A stretch of 64,000 nucleotides of DNA from Rotaria sordida (Eukaryota > Rotifera > Eurotatoria > Philodinida > Philodinidae). The position numbers and the translations under genes were made by a program. The notes under the pieces are model-generated. The model ran no database searches. It worked only from the letters and a program-made list of their open reading frames with translations, and was not told the origin of the DNA. Where the stretch lies: positions 26,208-90,207 of the forward strand of contig CAJNOL010000970.1 in assembly GCA_905250125.1 (NCBI GenBank). The letters run 5' to 3'. Shown piece after piece: positions 45,007-58,300 of the stretch (positions are counted from its first letter, which is position 1; each line of letters starts with the position of its first letter).

Positions 45007-46808
45007 TTGTATTTAATGAAATAAAAAGTTTCGATCACATAGACAATTTGTATTACGCTTCGACGACATGCTTTAGATATTTTGAAAGTCGATTTATTCT
45101 AGTATAATCGAGAAATTTCGAGTATTGACGAGAAGAAAATAAAAGGTTTGTGAATAAGAAAACGGAAATCATAAATAGATGATCAATGATGAACAAAGTA
45201 TGATTCCAACTTACGAAAGTTGTCTGTATTTCATTTTCGGTCAGAGTGACATCAAAAACATACAGTTGTGATTCGTCAATAATATATGCGAATAATGTAC
45301 TTATATTAAATGCGACATCTCTTTAAAAATCTACTGTACTTAATTTTTCTCCATTTTTTGTTTATTTCGTATGATTTGGCAGACGAATAAAAGTTTTAGG
45401 CATCATCAGCCGTACATTTAATTCATTTAAAGTTCAAAAAAATGTCGATGAAAAAAAGCCAAGTATGGTACTGAGAGATTATTGTACTGAAAGTCAAGAG
45501 AACACTTTTTCAATACTGATAATCATCAAAATCAAAATTGATCTTTCTCGAAGACTTCTGTTTTTTTTTATATATCCTGAAATAAATTCAATTCGATTTT
45601 CATTTATATTATTTATCCTTGTTTGTCTGAAATTTTTAATTGTAAAGTTTTATTTCTTGTTTTGCTTATCTTTCAGGTAAATACAATTCAACCGTAACAT
45701 GAATATATCAATATTTTCTTCACTTTTCATACATACGCGACAAAGTTACAAGGGTTGACTAAACCTAAATCTACTCTAGATTCACATTGATTAAGCTAAG
45801 ATATATTCAAACACTTGTTGTTCCTTCTATCAGATTAATAGATTTTAGCAGTGCATTACAATTCTTATACAGTTGTCCATATTTTCTACCGCCTTCGGTA
45901 TCTAATAATTACATTGTTTTAGTTGAATCGACCTAGAAAAAAGTTTTTGATGAAATATGAAGTTGTGTATAAGTGAATATTGAATCATACATCGACAATG
46001 ACTTGAACTAGGAATCTTTCATTACAAGTGAAGACGCATCATACGGAAAATCTGAGTCAGATTAACTAGAATCTACCTAAATTTTTCTTGGCCTTCAGCA
46101 ACTAAGATTGCATGTCTATTAGACATTTTCTAAAGTGAACACACTCAAAGTGCAACATCTTTATTCTTTTTCTGTAAACACTTCTACTTCGTCATTAACC
46201 TTCTTTTCTTCAGTAAAGTAGGTCAGAAACTCTTCTTTCGAAGGTCACATTTTAGTGATTATAAACATTTGTATGGTTTCCTCCAACACAATTGGTGAAC
46301 TTATTTTTCTCATTATACGGCGCTGTAAAATGTCAGTTTGAAAAATGAAGCACTAATAGCATCTCATATGAAGAGTATGTAAAAACTGGTCTTCTCTAAT
46401 TGTTAATTTCCTGATACGAATCTTATAAAAAAAAAAGATATATTGAGCCTAGTCTAGAACCAAAACATTCCGTCATCTATGAGATTTAGAACGGAATGGT
46501 TTGATCGAATTTGTATACAAGTTGAATGTGATTTTTAATTTTTCTAACAAATTTTCCATGTGAATACTTTATTGTTATTCTTCCTATTTTTAATTGTTGG
46601 ATTAATAGTTTTAATATTATTTTTGAATCTCGATATTTGAACAATAATTGAAATTTATCAAGAGATTCAATTGAGTCATAAAAAGAAAGATTTCTCATCA
46701 TCAATCTGTTTTTCTTTTTGTCTTTAAAACTATCGATTATTATTATTTTCATTTACAAAAATTTTCATGAATACAATATATAAAATACAAGACAATGACA
46801 AAAATTTA
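45007..46808. other. intergenic, upstream of Hsp70 pseudogene
   Basis: About 1.8 kb AT-rich spacer holding the former Hsp70 promoter on one side and the 3' flank of the calcium sensor on the other. No coding exon or clear element recognised; open frames at 45465-45680 and 46486-46752 are unsupported. Confidence 0.35.
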
Positions 46809-47488
46809 TTAATTCTTTGAAGGATAATCTTTTTCAAATGGTGAAAGTGCATTTCGAATAAATTCATTATGAAGACAACCATTAATAAATTCTTCTTTTG
46901 ATAATGAATGATTTTGATCTAGATCCAATGTATGAAATATATCATGTGCAATAGATTCTGATGAATATATTTTCATTTTATTTTCTGTTATTGTAAAAAG
47001 TTTTCTTAATAATTCAATCATTTCATTTAGTTCAATTGTTTGTGAATGATCTATATCAAATAATGAAAATGTATATTGTAATTTATCTAATGGTTCACCA
47101 ATTGATGTTAATACATAAGCAATAAGAAATTCTTTAAAATCAATTCGATGATTCCCTAAATATTTCAGAAAAGAAAAACACACATACATGCATACAAAGA
47201 AGTTCTATTAAATGAAAATTTAAATTTATTATATAACAAACCATTACAATCAAATGCTTCAAAAACATTTTCAGCAATTGATTCAATATTTTTTGTCTTT
47301 GAATTTTCTAATTGTTTATAAAATTTAATAAATTGATTTTTATTTAATTGACCATTTGGACATACAACTAAAAATTCTCGATACCAACCTTGAATAACAT
47401 GTGGTGTTAAATTTGTTTGTTTCATTAAATAACGATAATCATTTAATGATAGATCTTCTTCTAATTGATGTTGTTGTTGATTACCCAT
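46809..47488 (-). CDS. neuronal calcium sensor family EF-hand protein
   Basis: Two minus-strand exons, 47488-47242 and 47155-46809, give 197 residues, the usual NCS length. The N-terminus MGNQQQ keeps Gly2, so myristoylation is possible, though position 6 is Gln rather than Ser/Thr. EF-hand 1 is the degenerate CPNG type (VCPNGQLNKNQF) that marks this family. EF2 has the loop DCNGNHRIDFKE, EF3 DIDHSQTIELNE and EF4 DLDQNHSLSKEE, all with acidic residues at positions 1 and 12. NCS proteins (frequenin, hippocalcin, KChIP) bind Ca2+ and act at membranes on kinases, channels and receptors. Which subfamily this belongs to cannot be settled by eye. An in-frame ATG three codons upstream (MRSMGN) would block myristoylation, so the MGN start is preferred. 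Confidence 0.88.
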
Positions 47489-49067
47489 ACTTCTCAATTA
47501 TTTTATTTTATTCACTATTATTTCAATAAATCAAAGTATAACAATGTAAGAAAAATACTAATCGTTCATACCTTTTTTTTTCTCTTCTAAGAAAGTCCTC
47601 TGCTTCAATGTCATAATCTTGATGAACGCAATGAAATACAGAGTATATGAGAATTAGGATAGGATAAAAGAGCGTGTATGAAAGAAAAAAAATACGCTCT
47701 ATTGAACAAGATCATCTTGTCGACAATAAAGGAACTATTTTCTCTCTTTTTTTTTATGTATTTTCAAGATTAAATAAAAATAGTTAAAGAAAGAAAAACT
47801 CCAATTCTTTTTTTCTTCTATTTTAAGAATATGATGATGATCCTGACCTATTTTCTCCAATACTATTCCGAATAAATATTAACTGTTCCAATTCTGTTGT
47901 TAGTATATAAGATTTCATTTTCATAATGAAAAAACTTCTCAGTTGAAAAGTGTGGAGATTAAAAAAAAACAGAAAACGAACAGATTATTTGTTGATTAAC
48001 TAGATGACATTATTTATGAAGGCTAAAACAATTGATATGATATCTCAAAAAAAAAACAAATCAAAACTCAAATTTGCCGCTGGACATTTTTCTCATAAAT
48101 GAAGGTTATATTAGAACTTAGCCTTACAGAAATCATGATTTGTTTATTTCAGAATAAGTTTATGTATATTCTAGTCTTTCTCATACCGAATAAAATAAGT
48201 AGATCTTATTGAACAAATATATTTCTATCATATATTCATAGCACTATGTGCATTGATTTATCACTAGACCAAACAAGGAATTATTATAAATCATCTTTTT
48301 ATAATATAAAAATAAATTTAATAGTTTTTTTATCATTAATGAAATTAATTATATATATATAATAAAATATTTGAATTGGATTATTTAATATGAATAATCA
48401 TATAATATATCCTTGTAAAACAATAACCTATTCATTAAACTATCAATGCATCATAAATATAATCTATCTATTTTTATAATAAATAAAAACTAGACAAGCA
48501 GGCAGACAGACAGACAGGGTCGACATTCAATCATCTGATAGCTTAAGTATCCTTGACGATTGCTCGTGTCATTTTCTTGTTCTCTCTTTCTTTATCGGGT
48601 TTTTTTTTCCTTCGAATACGTAAATGTTTTACTTTTCTGAGATAGGTATCTGTATAAGATGCAAGCTAATTAACTAATATTATATAAATTTGTGTTTTTA
48701 TTTATTTTCTTTTTTTACATTCATGGTTTTATTTTACAATCAAGGTTACGAATATTTTTGGTTTAGTCTGGTCTCGTTTTTTTTTCTTCAATAACTTTCT
48801 TTCTACCTTTTTTTTTCACAAAGAGGAATCATTCAGCCGTATTGAAAGTAATAGTTATGCTTTTTCTGATCAAATTATATGATGTTTCATGTACGAATAA
48901 CAACAAATTATCAAGGATATCTATCATATTACACGGTTGTACATAATATTAAAAAAAAAAAAAAGTAGAAAAAGCAGGTGAAATATTATTAGTTGTAATC
49001 TCTTGCTAACAAACGTTAAGTAAACAAGAGAGGGAGAGGGAGAGACGGATTCATATTTAATTAACAT
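47489..49067. other. divergent intergenic region
   Basis: Between the minus-strand calcium sensor and the plus-strand ankyrin/SOCS gene, so it should hold both promoters. A CAGA/CAGG microsatellite lies at about 48495-48520, a GAGAGG tract at about 49028-49045 just before the ATG at 49068, and many A/T tracts are present. No gene recognised. Confidence 0.4.
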
Positions 49068-50984
49068 ATGGGAAGCAACCACGGTAAACAAAATGGTAGA
49101 AGAGAAAATTATAAAAGAAGATCAAGTTTTAGAAGAATATTACATATTTCAACACGTGAAATAAATAATCCATCACGACCTGTAAGTTATGCAGGAATAA
49201 ATCAATACTATGAAGAACAACAAACTTCAATTCGACCAATATCAATGATTAATATTATTCCATTCAATAGTTTAGATATAAGTAAGAATAGTTAGTTATT
49301 ATCTAAATAAAATATTAGAAGATTATTAATTTTTTTTCTATAATATTTCTTTAAGAAACATCTATTGATAATTTCGATATTGTTTCTCCAGAAGCAATAT
49401 CTGATATGAATCCGATATCACGATATTCTTCTCAGATAATAACAATAAGTAAGTAATTACAGATTTTTTTTTTTTTGTAAATTATTTTCATTAATATATT
49501 TAGATGAATCTTCATTACAAACTACAAATATTCATGAAGAAGATATCAAACTAACTATTACCAACAAGTAGGTAAGGTTCATAATTTGATATAAATATTT
49601 ATACTTATTTTATAATTTGATTAGATTAGATGAAAATAATTGGAAATTTTATATACCATTAACACTTGAAAAAATTCGTTCAATAACAATATTAAAAGAT
49701 TTATTATATGAACGTATAAATACAGAATTAATTCATATATTAAATCGTTTAATTCAATTTAAAAAAATTGATGAACATGAAGAATTTCATGATTGGTTTT
49801 TTAGTGAAATAGAATATTATATGTATTCATTTGATGATGATGATGATGATGATGATAATAATAATTATTGTCATAAATCATTATTATTACGTTCAATAGA
49901 ACAAGATCGTTTTGATTGTACAAAATATTTACTTGAACATCAATTATTACCAAGTAAATTAGATATAAATAATATAAATGATCAAGGTCGTCATTGTCTA
50001 TTAATGCTTGCACATAAAAATGGTCCCGTTGATTTAATAAAATATCTTTTAACACGTCATTTATCATGTTTAGATACAAATAAAATTGATTTAAATAATT
50101 TTAGTTCATTACATCATGCATGTCGTCATTTTAATTTATCTCTATGTGAAACTCTTCTTCCTTATACAAATAAACAATTATTACAAATTGAAAATTCTGA
50201 ATTACATACACCACTTGATTATTGGCTTGAATGTTTATGTTCATTAAAAAAATTAAAACCAACATATATACAATATTATTCAGATAATTTACGTCTTGAT
50301 TATTTATTAAATAATAAAAATTTTATTTCAAATATTTATTTTCTTCAAACAATAATTAATCGTGGTGGACAATTAACAAAATTACCTTTACGTTATATAC
50401 GTTTAGTTTTACCACAATTAACATTTGAACAAAAATTATCATATGTTGATCATTATGTTAATATTTGTTGTATTTTATATAAAAATCGTTTATCAACATT
50501 AATACATAATTATGATCAATTTAAAATAAGTATTCAAGCAAGTGAAATTTTAACAGAATTAATATGTGCATTAGGAACTGTACAAGTTGAAATACAAAAT
50601 CGTTTAACAGAAAATGCTTGTTCAGAAAAAGATCAAACAATAAAAATAAAAGAACATGAAATTTTACAAACAATTATTCGTATGTTATATGGAAAATTTT
50701 TTCGTTTATTTGAATCTATTTATAATAATCCAGATGTTAATGTAAAAAATTTTCATTTTGAACATGTATTTCGTCATGTTTGGATGTATTGGAAAGAACC
50801 TGTAAAAATATTTATGAAACAATCGAAAGAAAAAAATTCTTCATTGAAATCAATATGTCGAATAAAATTATTTAAATATTTAATGAATTATCCAAATGAT
50901 ATACAAATTTTACCAATTAATTCTTTTTTAAAACAATTTATTGCTTTTGATAATCAATTTTTTGTTATTGAAAGAAAATTTTAA
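49068..50984 (+). CDS. ankyrin-repeat and SOCS-box protein (ASB-like)
   Basis: Four exons (49068-49281, 49356-49448, 49504-49567, 49625-50984) give 576 residues. The N-terminus is basic and Ser/Arg-rich. The middle (about residues 195-330) has degenerate ankyrin repeats, e.g. KSLLLRSIEQDRFDCTKYLL, NDQGRHCLLMLAHKNG and NFSSLHHACRHFNLSLCETL. The C-terminal ~40 residues match a SOCS box: SLKSICRIKLFKYL (elongin B/C-binding part) then DIQILPINSFLKQFI (Cul5-type LP motif). By family analogy it would be the substrate receptor of a Cullin-5 ubiquitin ligase; the substrate is unknown. An acidic run of eight Asp (about 49832-49858) comes from a GAT microsatellite. The large last exon carries all recognisable domains. 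Codon use is strongly AT-biased, as in neighbours. Confidence 0.78.
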
Positions 50985-52331
50985 TATCAATAAAGAATTC
51001 TTTTTCTTTTCACTATTATTATTATTATTATTATTTTAGTTGAAATTTTATTTATTTTATTTTAGTAATATATCCTCGAAAAAAAAAGAAAGACAGTCTT
51101 ACTGGATTTCAATATTAATAACATAGAAATCAAATAAAATATTTGGAATACTTAATAAACATCGAATGTTTCATTGAATAGAAGAAGTTAAAGGAGTACA
51201 AGCCAAAAAAAATTTTCAATAAAGTTGAGAAATTATATGGCAGAAGGCAAACTTGATACAATTTCCTTCAAAAAATAAAAAACAAATATTTTTTTTCTTT
51301 AGTTAAAATCATTTTTTGATAAAAACTAGAAGAATCGCTGTCCATAATCATAAACTTTCAAACAAAGAAGAAATATTTGAATTTATCTCTGACTGTAATG
51401 GAATACCGCTACGGATACATCAGCGAATAATTGATGTAAGAAAAACTGACTTCATTCAGCAAAAACGATTTTTTTTTTAGACAAAAACTCATTTTTTATA
51501 GAAAAATTTTCGCTCTAAAAACAAGGACATAGCTCAAAGCTGCAATGTTAATGAAAATATACATCGGAGTATCTCATTATGACTTTTCTGAAAAAGTGAT
51601 GTTTTGATAGTGCTCAATTTTTTTCAGAAACTTTCATCAAAATTTCAGCTATTTTACACTTCTCTTTCCATTTAATTGCGAAAAATACACACTGTTGCAA
51701 TCATAGATTGATCTCTTCGACTTTATATAATGCAACACTTGAATACGTCCTTAGTTATCAGTAAAAAATTTTCATTTTCAATAGTTATGATTTTGGTTGC
51801 AGATAAAATAAACTGAAAAGTTTCATTTGCCACTTGGTTCTATACTTTTTGGAACCGTCATATTCTATCTAGCAGTCAAAATGACTATGTTGGAATGATA
51901 ATATCGGATTTCGAGAGGGGTTCGATTTTGATCGTTTATCGAACTCTGTACTTTCATAGGATCGTGTGACAATTTAAAATGCCTAATAAACGTATTCTTC
52001 TTCTATACTCAATAATTCTTTTAGCAGAAAAAGTAAATCTTAAAAACTAATTACAGCATCTGGCACAATTTTGTTTATTGCTTTTGCTCTTAGGTGACTA
52101 TCGAACGGAAAAACGTCAATTTTTCTTTTACTCTATGAAACATGATGTTTCATTTTGTTGAAACAGGAACCACATATGCTTTATAATATCACAAAAAAAA
52201 ACAGAAACAGAATATGTATTCTTTCAGTTTGCATCTCGGCAAAATAGAAAAAAAAACCTTTTTGTTGATCAACATGTTCTAGATATCAACCAGTATTACT
52301 AATTATTACCTTTCATTTAGATCATGAAAGA
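50985..52331. other. intergenic between ASB-like gene and receptor pseudogene
   Basis: Contains a possible polyadenylation signal AATAAAG about 5-10 bases after the ASB-like stop, then 1.3 kb of AT-rich DNA. A small palindrome (GAAACATGATGTTTC, about 52137-52151) is present. No coding exon recognised. Confidence 0.4.
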
Positions 52332-55300
52332 ATGCTGATTATGCATGTGATGATATTTCTTACTCTGCATAATGCAGTGCATACTCAATATTCACTATAT
52401 TATTCTGATATTCATCAGAGTTCTTATTTGACATTTGATTGTCTGTACACTCAACTCATCGAGCATCAATTCAATGAATATAAACCTTACACTGTGAGCA
52501 ATCATTTGGTTCCCTATTGTCGACGACCTGATAATGATGAAGATGAAAAAGAAATGTCTGTTATATTGAATGAAAATATAGCAAACAATGTTACTTTTAA
52601 AGAATTGAGCGAACAAGGTGTCACAAGTGAACAACTTCTTAATTGGTCAGCACCTATCGATCTTGTTGAACGGTATGAAATGAATAATCGAAGTTTAGAA
52701 TTATTCTATAACTGTTCATCGCCATGGTTTGGCTCGAAATGTCAATATCGATTTGTCTACAACTCAACTCTGTCATTTAATGAAATTGTTAAAGCTTCTG
52801 TAGATAGTCGTTCAGACATTATCCTTAACGTCAGTGTTACCACATGTTATCGCTTTTTATCTAATTGTGATCGTGGACCATGGTCTTTGTGTCTCGACTG
52901 GCGGCAAATATGTAATGGCAAAGTTGATTGTATGAATGGCGAAGACGAACAATGGTGTGAAATATTAGAGATGACAACATGTACTGATGATGAATATCGA
53001 TGTCTTTATGGTGGTCAGTGTATACCAATGAGATTTGCACAAGACGGATACTCAACTACTGACTGTCTCGATGGTAGTGAAGAAAGAGAATTTCGGTCTC
53101 CATATTCGAGTTTAACAAATTCTTTTTGTGGTTCAGTTATTTCATTTCAATGTGAAGAGCGTATTAATCGATATCCTCTTTCGTTTCCATGTGGTGATGG
53201 ACAATTTTTATCAGAGACTGATTTGCCAGTTAATGTGATGCGTTGTTTCAACTGGAGAAATAGAGAAGTGACTTTAGCCATGCTTACTTCGTTTGATCAT
53301 ATTAAAGATATTAAATGTCGGCAAGCTTTTCGTTGTTCACTGCTTTCCAATCGAAGTTATAGTAAGTAAAAATAATTGTATATTAAGTTAATTACTGAGA
53401 AAACTTAAGTGTTTTTTCTGTTTTCAAACAGTAGTATACGGTGTCTAAAAGCTATAAAATGGTAATTATTCTCCTTTCGCCCTTTGCTGCAAAAATGAAT
53501 TAGTCTATTGTCCTTTTCAAGAAAAAAAAGGGGAGTGAGAATATTTTGAATAACTTTTGATAGAAGCAAGATAGAGAGCTGCGATTTTCACCGTTAGAAT
53601 GAGGAGATAAAGGCGCATCGAATTATATGTTATAAAATAATTTGACCTAGGTTCTTCAAAGACTGAAAGCCACGTTGTTGAAAAGCAATAGATTTCATAA
53701 GGTGACTAAAGTGAATTTTTAATAATTGGATGTGTATTGAAATCGCTAACGGTAGATTTGCAAAACTACACAAGGCCGAGACTTTTGAATTGATTCATTC
53801 AGAAGTTATAGATAGTCTAGTCAAAATTCTCAGCCGATTTGTCGATTAATTTCTATGAAAAGTATCACTTTTTTCCGTTTTTTCTCATAAAATAAGAAAC
53901 CAATTTTTGGCACTTTTTTTTTAGAAAATTGATTAAGAAAACTTCAAAATGCTTTTAAATGTTCAATCTACGGAGAATTGTTGAAAACTTTTTCATAGAA
54001 CGGTATAGAAATCGTCCAGACATCTGGAAAGATATCCGATGAGTATCTGTGCATGAGAATTATTTTCAGTAGGGCACCTGACCAAAATTCTGTCACATGC
54101 TGACAACAGGGTACTAGTGGAAAAGTTATCCTGTTGATAACTGATCGATTACTCGGCTACCTTGAAATAAACAAATTCGCTAAGTTTCATACAGTATACA
54201 TAACGAAATTTTGTTCAAAACTGACCAATCAGATAACACTATCCAGAGATCAAATCGGTACCGTTAACCAGTCAATCCGTGCTGATATACTCACTCAGTA
54301 CTGTTGTATCAGGCATCGAAAATCTAGACTGGTTGCTTCTCTAGCGTCAATCTTTAGTTCTGAAAAGATACTGATTATGCTAAAGATTTTCCGCGCAATG
54401 ATACTTCATTATTACATATGTGAAGTCAAGAGGATAAATGATTTCTCGATCAGCTACTGTTTATTCATGTGAATCGATAGCAACTTTGAATCAGTTACAT
54501 TTTCGACAGATGTAGTTCACAACATATACTCATGCATCCCAACGTTCTCAAAAAAACTATGTGAGGAATGTTTTCTCAGGCAGGCAAACAAACAAGAAAA
54601 ATGGTGTTTAAGAGTGTGGGTATTGGTGTCAATGAAAAGAAGGCCTACATTCACATCCTGACCATGCTAACTCCACTAGAATTATGTTTCGTATGGTTGA
54701 GTTCGAATTCTGAATATTCATTCTTCCGAAGCGATCATCTACGAAAGTATGGTGATGATCATCCTGCCAATCCTATTTAGAAACACCAAACATGTTCACA
54801 GAAAAAGGTCAACTACGTAAAAAGACCGTTTCAGTTGTAAGAATCAATCAAAACTAACCCTTTCTGTCTGTTATTGACTGATGTTCTAAGGTTTGAATAC
54901 TTGTCATATACAATCAAGTTACGTGTGAGAAAGAAGTTATTGAAGTATGATTGCTATGAAAAGATGGAATCCATTCGAGTTGAATCCCTGATGATATATT
55001 CGGATATAGAGAGATTGAAAATTTAGTGCGAATTGGCTGCAGATTTCATTGAAAGAAAATTAAACAAAGAAAAATACACTCAAAATATTGTATCATTTTT
55101 AGATATCAGTAATATACATGAATAGTTTTCGAAAAAACGATCAAGAACTCGAGGTTTTCAAAAGGAAGGATCAATGTTTTGTTTCTGCCAAAAACCTTTT
55201 TTTTGTAGCCTTTTCATCTTTTCAGCAAAAAAGTTTGAGAGAAAAAGCTTTTTCCAAAAAAGTGATAGAGTACCCATGGATTCATTCTCATATGTTTCTT

Positions 55301-58300
55301 GTTGATAAGTAAATCGTGCCTATTCCTTTTTTTCTTCAATATTTTATCTTTCAATATTTTTCAATTTACTCTTTTAATAATGTTTTCTATGTAACTTTGT
55401 GTTGATCTAGATGTCAAACAGCAGAGTGGCGTACTTTCATCACGTGATTATTTTGAAGTTACTTGGGATACAAATTGTCAACTTCTTGCCAATTATTGTT
55501 TAGATGAATGGCTAATTCTACCTCAATATCCTATTATGTATGGATATTTTCAATTTGTCTATTTGACTAATCGATCAATTAATGAATTTAAAATTAATGT
55601 CGCACCTGATTTTGTATGTTTTGATGCAGAGAAATGTCCTGTATTATTATCTAGAATAGTTCCAATTGAAATAATCAATGGTCTTATATGTTGTCGCACT
55701 TTTGATCTAATAAAAGAAGATATGATGGAACATTTTGATATGTTGAATAGGAAGTTCTTGCACCTCTTTCGTGAATGTTCAACTACCGGCAATGAAACGT
55801 CATGTGCAAATTCATCTTATTTTCATTGTAATGAATCATTAAAATGTATTTCATATAATCGTGTTGGTGATGGATTCAAAGATTGTTATTATAAAGAAGA
55901 TGAATCATTTCCTACATGTCATCTGAATGTCTCAAATCGATTTATGTGTACATCAGATCCAACCAAATGCTTGTTACCTGTAGCAATTGGGAATGCACTC
56001 TATGATTGTTCACAAGGAGAGGATGAGACAAATGAGAATATATATAGCATCAAGCGACAACTACCATTTCCATTTATATGTGACGCAGATACAAAGTTTT
56101 CAGAAGCAGATGGACATGAAACTGATGAAACAAATTGTGAATGGTGGCGATGTCATAATGCGTACTCTCATTGTGATACATATTGGGATTGTCTTAACGG
56201 TATCGATGAGCTTAATTGTCCAAATATGAATTGCTCATTGAATGAGTTTCAATGCAGAAATAACGGTTTGAATTTGACTTATTGTTTACCATCAGTTCAT
56301 ATGTTTCATCAGCGGAGAGATTATTGTATGGAGAATGAATTTATTCAAGAACTCTATTTTGACAATGGAACAGGTAATATTAGCAAATCTTACTATTCAT
56401 TTAACAAATCCAAATGTATCACTGAAGACAACATTTGTAATCATCATTCAAAAACAGTAAATATACAAGAAGATGTATGCCTTAAAAATCAAATACTCAA
56501 ATTATCTGTCAGTGCAATTAGTAGAGTACAGAAACTCGACAATGATAATACATACTTATGCACTCTTCAAAATGTCAAGGACACAGTCACGGATCTTATC
56601 AGTCGCTACTTGACTCCTTCACGACTTGGCTATTTCCCATCAACAACATCTAAAACTTCTGTTCAAAAGTTTTTCGACAAATCTAAACACAAAAATAATA
56701 TACCTAAGATGGATATTGGACTCGCTTGATATTGTCATTATGGTATTCTCACTTTATTCAAGGGTATTAATCAAACAAAAACATGTCTTTGTCCACCAAA
56801 TTATTTTGGTTCTCAATGTCAATGGCAAAGTCAACGTATTAGTTTGACTTTATAGTTTAGAACACAAACTATTATTTCTTCAACAGTTATTTATCAATTA
56901 ATCATCATGCTCATTGATGAACAAGGAAACATTGTACCCAATTATGAACAAATAATATATATGCCAGCTCATGATTGTAATACAAAGTTTAATATCTATC
57001 TACTTTATCCACATCGTCCTAAACATTTATCAACAAATTATTCAATTCGTATTGATCTTTTTGATAAATCAACATTAGATTATTAGACAAGTTGGTATTT
57101 GTCAATTCCATTTCAATTTCTTCCTGTTAATCGAATATCGACTCAGTTAATTATTCCTGAAGTACAAGAAAATAAATTATGTACACTATCATGTGGAGAA
57201 CATGGTCGATGTATGAAATATACAAATATGAATAATTCAGTTTTTTGTCGATGTGATCAAGGATATTCTGGTACTTTCTGTAATATTACATATCAATGTC
57301 AATGTTCAAATGATTCATTCTGTCTTGCTCCATCTATTTGCGTATGTCCTTTGAATAAGTTTGGCTCACATTGTTATTTGAAAAGATCGATATGTCAATC
57401 AATGAATAATCCATGTCAACATAATGGATTTTGTATACCAATTGATGATCATATTAATTTATATGGATTTATCTGTATTTGTAAAGAAGGTTATCAAGGT
57501 AAACGATGTCAATATAAAAGTAATCAAATTGATATTCGTATAGATGAGACAATATTAACAATAAGTTCATCATTTATTCTACATTACATAATAGCATTTG
57601 ATAAATATACAAGACATGAACGAATAACTACATTAAAAAAGATTCCTTTCGGTTGCAATACTATGACCATTTATATAAAACAATTATTTAACATTCTTTT
57701 CATACAAATACCTGATGGTAATTATTATCTAACTATATTAAGAGAACAATTTATAATATCAGAATATATTCATACTTAAGTATCATTAAAAAATCGTTGT
57801 TATCCAGTTCTTGATCTTTTTAATGATACTTTACGTCAATATAAATATCTACGTCGAGTAAAATATTATCCATTTTTATGTCGTCAAAATTTACAATTGA
57901 TGTGCTTTTATGATGAATACTATATGTGTATATGTGATAGTGATCGATTTTCAAATTGTTTCGAATTTAATCATTCGATGAAATATGATTGTAATGGAAA
58001 AAATCTTTGTTATAATGATGGTCGATGTTTTATCGACAATGAAACTTGTCCAACAATATCTATTTGTGTATGTAATGATTGTTACTATGGAAGACAATGT
58101 CAATTTTCAACAAAAGATTTTATTTTTTCACTTGATCCAATTCTTGGATATCATATTAAACCAAATATTTCATTTGATCGACAACCATTTATTATCAAAT
58201 TTAGCATTATTATTATTACAATTATGTTGATTTCTGAATTAATCATGGGTTCATTCTGTATAACAACATTTCAATTGAAAAAATCAAGAGAAGTTGGTTG

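Noticed and set aside
54134-55312. Short open frames inside receptor intron 1 as a separate gene
   Set aside because: No domain, no consistent splice sites, and no similarity to a transposase that I can recognise.
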